Source: B21-G16 sp003644825 [NCBI: Candidatus Zhuqueibacterota bacterium]
Lineage (GTDB): Bacteria > SM23-31 > B21-G16
Reading direction: 5' to 3'
Assembly: GCA_003644825.1 (NCBI GenBank)
Contig: QNDJ01000120.1
Location: 1-6,078, forward strand
DNA: 6,078 nt
Part shown: positions 5,860-6,078 of the stretch, one piece after another
Position numbering within the stretch: position 1 is the first letter of the stretch
Layout of the letters: the number at the start of each line of letters is the position of its first letter
The notes under the pieces: model-generated
What the model saw: only the letters and a program-made list of their open reading frames with translations
Told to the model about the DNA's origin: nothing
Databases searched by the model: none
Position numbers and translations under genes: made by a program

Positions 5860-6078
5860 AATCAGGTTCTTTCTATTTTCAGCAAAATAACAGAAAAAAA
5901 ATCACATTAAAAACAGAGGTGAACAGAAGCATAAATAAAAATAAAATCAAAGAATGTATTTGAAAGAATTAAGTTTGAACGGTCAATACCATCGGTTCAT
6001 CTAAACTTTCTTTCTTTAAGAAATTTTATATATATTTTTGAATTAAATCATATTTTCAAAAATATTTTATGTTTGTAA
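5860..6078. other. A/T-rich non-coding end of window
   Basis: I see no supported gene on either strand. One frame stays open across 5844-5963 but is Lys/Asn-rich, with no start or motif, and may be chance or more remains of the decayed gene. The bulged inverted repeat at 5971-6008 is the only ordered structure. After it the sequence is almost pure A/T. Confidence 0.5.
5971..6008 (+). repeat. Bulged inverted repeat, possible RNA hairpin
   Basis: AAGTTT (5971-5976), GAAC (5977-5980) and GGT (5981-5983) pair in order with AAACTT (6003-6008), GTTC (5995-5998) and ACC (5988-5990). This closes a CAAT loop and leaves two 4-nt bulges, ATCG and ATCT, both on the 3' side. The downstream sequence is rich in T but mixed with A, so a weak terminator or a structured RNA element are both possible. 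Confidence 0.3.

Noticed and set aside
6011-6040. TTTCT-TTA-AGAAA hairpin followed by A/T run as an intrinsic terminator
   Set aside because: The stem has only five mostly A-T pairs and no intact gene ends nearby, so there is no support for termination here.

Overview
This is an A/T-rich bacterial window. Three complete genes read left to right (689-5360), one truncated gene diverges from them at the left edge (1-545), and the right end (5361-6078) holds no intact gene. The exported proteins have signal peptides ending in ...FSQ and ...FAQQ, and the transporter belongs to a PPGFW-tailed symporter group. The enzyme types (GHL10-like glycosidase, neutral-ceramidase-like amidase, stand-alone S9-type hydrolase) are common in Bacteroidota-related and uncultured heterotrophic phyla. 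The purine-rich ribosome sites, especially AGGGAGG before the last gene, argue for a lineage that uses Shine-Dalgarno initiation, so I lean towards an FCB-type or candidate phylum rather than a typical Bacteroidetes. This placement is inference and weak.

Layout. On the minus strand, 545-1 encodes the first 181 residues of a neutral/alkaline ceramidase-like protein with no signal peptide. The 143-bp divergent intergenic region carries two palindromic candidate operators, one of them (TTAATCGATTAA) of LacI-family form. On the plus strand, 689-2431 encodes a secreted GHL10-like glycoside hydrolase with a C-terminal membrane anchor. It overlaps by ATGA the gene for a sodium:solute symporter (2428-4176). 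After a 107-bp gap with a good candidate promoter (TTGACA, 17 bp, TAAATT) comes an exported alpha/beta hydrolase with a complete Ser-Asp-His triad (4284-5360). Beyond it, 5472-5859 contains protein-like fragments in successive reading frames, including two TPR-like motifs in different frames, so it is best read as a decayed TPR gene. The remainder is A/T-rich, with one bulged inverted repeat near 5971-6008.

Working model (inference): the glycosidase, tethered on the outer face of the inner membrane, and the exported hydrolase process a glycan- or ester-decorated substrate. The symporter imports a product, and the cytoplasmic ceramidase-like enzyme may cleave an amide or acyl bond in it. The LacI-like operator would make the locus substrate-inducible. 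No substrate can be read from the sequence. I see no RNA gene, IS element, CRISPR array or phage gene.
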